A DNA stretch of 7,904 nt from Methylomicrobium sp. (GTDB lineage Bacteria > Pseudomonadota > Gammaproteobacteria > Methylococcales > Methylomonadaceae): contig SLIO01000313.1 of the NCBI GenBank assembly GCA_007135635.1, forward strand, positions 1-7,904, in the 5' to 3' direction. Position numbers and translations under genes: made by a program. This document shows positions 6,397-7,904 of the stretch, piece by piece (the stretch's first letter is position 1; every line of letters starts with the position of its first letter). Under the pieces are notes generated by a model, which saw nothing but the letters and a program-made list of their open reading frames with translations, was not told where the DNA came from and did no database searches.

Positions 6397-7560
6397 ATGA
6401 TCGTCCGATCTATATTAGTAGTTATTAGTATGCTGTTGTTGACGGTCTTTGTTGCACAGGCCGAGCAAAAACAGGAAATCGAAATCGTCTACTTTACCCA
6501 AGAAAAAACAGCTCCGCCGGCCCTATCGAATCTTGATCCGTTTATTCAAGACAAGGGGGAACTTGGCGCCGAACTGGCGATCGACGATAACAACACTACC
6601 GGACAGTTTACCGGTCAATTGTATAAACTGAACAAGGTTATCGTGCCGATCGACGGCGATATCGTCCGGGAATATATCGATAAAATAGCCGGGAAATTTT
6701 CCTTTGTTGTCGCCAATTTGCCGGTCAATGATTTGCTGAAAATCATCGATGCGAATCAGCCGGAGCACACTCTGATTTTCGATGCGGGAACGACGGACGA
6801 TACTCTGCGGCAGCGTTGCGGCGCTGATGTACTGCATATCTTGCCGAGCCGCGCGATGCGTGCCGATGCCTTGGCTCAATATCTGTTGAAAAAGCGCTGG
6901 ACGAAGTGGTTTTTGGTGACCGGCGCGAGCGATGAAGATAAACTTTTCGCCGCTGCGATCAAGCGATCCGCGAAGCGTTTCGGTATGAAAATCGTCGCCG
7001 AGAAAGCCTGGGATCATACCTATGATGCACGACGAACCGCTCAATCGGATGTGCCGGTGTTCACGCAAGGCGTCGACTACGATATATTGGTGGTTGCCGA
7101 CGAACAAGGCTTGTTCGGCGAATATCTCGATTACCGGACCTGGATTCCGAGACCGGTTGTCGGAACGCAAGGCTTGATCGCGACTTCATGGCATCGGTCG
7201 CATGAACAATGGGGCGCGGTGCAAATTCAAAACCGTTTCAAAGAACAAAAGGGCCGTTGGATGGAAGAGGCGGATTACGGCGCTTATCTGGCGATTCGTG
7301 CCGTCGGCGAGGCCGCGACCCGAACACAGTCGAGCCTATTGAACGATATCAAGCCCTACTTGTTGAGTGATAAGCTCGCATTGCAAGGCTATAAAGGCAG
7401 GCCCTTGTCGTTTCGAAGTTGGAATGGACAGTTGAGGCAACCGGTTTTACTGGCCGCACCGAGGTCTATGGTTGCGGTCGCGCCGATCGAAGGTTTTTTG
7501 CATCCGAATACCGAACTGGATACGCTGGGTTACGATCAGCCCGAAACCAAATGTAAGTAA
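6397..7560 (+). CDS. Periplasmic binding protein, PQQ-dependent-catabolism ABC system
   Basis: A 387-residue exported protein resembling branched-chain-amino-acid-type periplasmic binding proteins (type 1 fold), specifically the family linked to PQQ-dependent alcohol catabolism (TIGR03863 type). Residues 1-22 form a Sec signal peptide (MIVRSILVVISMLLLTVFVAQA), with cleavage likely after AQA. Alternating strand/helix segments follow: IEIVYFTQ, GAELAIDDNN, FSFVVANLP, HTLIFDAGTTDD, DVLHILPSRAMRADALAQY, KWFLVTGAS, RFGMKIVAEKAW, YDILVVADEQGLFGEY. The ending has RSWNGQLRQPVLLAAPRSMV. The start is ATG 6397, since GGAG lies 7 nt upstream and the signal peptide begins there; the frame opens earlier, at 6313, but its extra residues are not plausible. 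A YVTN-type propeller gene follows 12 bp later, which matches the known family cluster of binding protein, propeller, ATPase and permease beside PQQ alcohol dehydrogenases. The ligand is unknown. Confidence 0.87.
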   Translation: MIVRSILVVISMLLLTVFVAQAEQKQEIEIVYFTQEKTAPPALSNLDPFIQDKGELGAELAIDDNNTTGQFTGQLYKLNKVIVPIDGDIVREYIDKIAGKFSFVVANLPVNDLLKIIDANQPEHTLIFDAGTTDDTLRQRCGADVLHILPSRAMRADALAQYLLKKRWTKWFLVTGASDEDKLFAAAIKRSAKRFGMKIVAEKAWDHTYDARRTAQSDVPVFTQGVDYDILVVADEQGLFGEYLDYRTWIPRPVVGTQGLIATSWHRSHEQWGAVQIQNRFKEQKGRWMEEADYGAYLAIRAVGEAATRTQSSLLNDIKPYLLSDKLALQGYKGRPLSFRSWNGQLRQPVLLAAPRSMVAVAPIEGFLHPNTELDTLGYDQPETKCK

Positions 7561-7572
7561 AAGGTAGACACT

Positions 7573-7904
7573 ATGAGAAATGTTTTATTAACTATCGCGT
7601 TATGCACCGCTTTTTCGGCTCAAGCCGAAACGGTTTATGTCACTTTGGAAAAGGATAATGCCTTGGCCGTCGTCGATCCGATTGCGGGTACATTAACCAA
7701 AACGGTACCGGTCGGACAAAGACCTCGAGGTATTGCGATCAGCCCCGATAACAAATTCCTTTACATAGCGACCAGCGATGACGATACGATTAAAATCATC
7801 GATACCGAAACGCTTCAGGAAGTCGGGAAATTGCCGTCCGGTGAAGATCCTGAAACCTTTGCGGTCAGTCCCGACGGCAGACGTATGTATGTATCGAACG
7901 AGGA
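7573..7904 (+). CDS. YVTN/beta-propeller periplasmic protein, C-terminus off window
   Basis: The 5' part of a gene; 110 codons are visible and the frame is open at the edge. Residues 1-18 (MRNVLLTIALCTAFSAQA) are a Sec signal peptide with an AQA cleavage site. Propeller blades follow: VYVTLEKDNALAVVDP, then GQRPRGIAISPDNKFLYIATSDDDTIKIID, then DPETFAVSPDGRRMYVSNE. The SPD-x-x-x-x-Y/LYI/V-A/S words recur about every 40 residues, as expected for the TIGR03866-type PQQ-associated propeller. AAGG lies 8 nt before the ATG, and the gene starts 12 bp after the binding-protein stop, so the two are surely in one operon. Such proteins are found next to ABC ATPase and permease genes and PQQ dehydrogenases, which should lie to the right. 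What the propeller binds is not established. Confidence 0.88.
   Translation, partial: MRNVLLTIALCTAFSAQAETVYVTLEKDNALAVVDPIAGTLTKTVPVGQRPRGIAISPDNKFLYIATSDDDTIKIIDTETLQEVGKLPSGEDPETFAVSPDGRRMYVSNE

Noticed and set aside
6523..7170. 215-codon minus-strand frame
   Set aside because: Antisense shadow of the binding-protein gene, which has a signal peptide, ribosome site and family features.

Overview
The window reads as chromosomal DNA of a gammaproteobacterium, most likely a methylotroph or methanotroph of the Methylomonas/Methylobacter kind. That guess rests on the bacterial GlnRS of E. coli type, the PQQ-linked ABC binding-protein and beta-propeller pair at the right end, and the moderate-GC codon use. 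The taxon is an inference, since no rRNA or other marker gene is present.

Layout, left to right. (1) Positions 1-1450, minus strand: glutaminyl-tRNA synthetase, cut at its C-terminus by the window edge. (2) 1451-2178: about 730 bp without a convincing gene. Its right half holds a candidate plus-strand small RNA with a perfect -10 box, two upstream dyads and a perfect intrinsic terminator. (3) 2179-4259, minus strand: a Na+/phosphate cotransporter (NptA/YjbB type with a cytoplasmic helical tail), followed 17 bp later by a small charged coiled-coil protein. (4) 4260-4465: a gap containing an imperfect inverted-repeat element of about 128 bp. It reaches close to the transporter start and offers a misleading in-frame GTG start. 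(5) 4466-6116, minus strand: a probable three-gene unit of PilZ domain protein, an unrecognised 117-residue protein, and a MOSC-domain molybdoenzyme whose ATG directly follows the upstream stop codon. (6) 6117-6396: a divergent promoter region. (7) 6397-7904, plus strand: a periplasmic binding protein of the PQQ-dependent-catabolism ABC family, then the start of a YVTN/beta-propeller periplasmic protein that runs off the window.

The units have separate jobs: translation, phosphate transport, c-di-GMP response, Mo-cofactor chemistry, and periplasmic alcohol oxidation or transport. The least explained parts are the candidate sRNA locus, the coiled-coil partner of the phosphate transporter, the unknown protein between PilZ and MOSC, and the inverted-repeat element. 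I saw no CRISPR array, tRNA, rRNA, transposase or phage gene.
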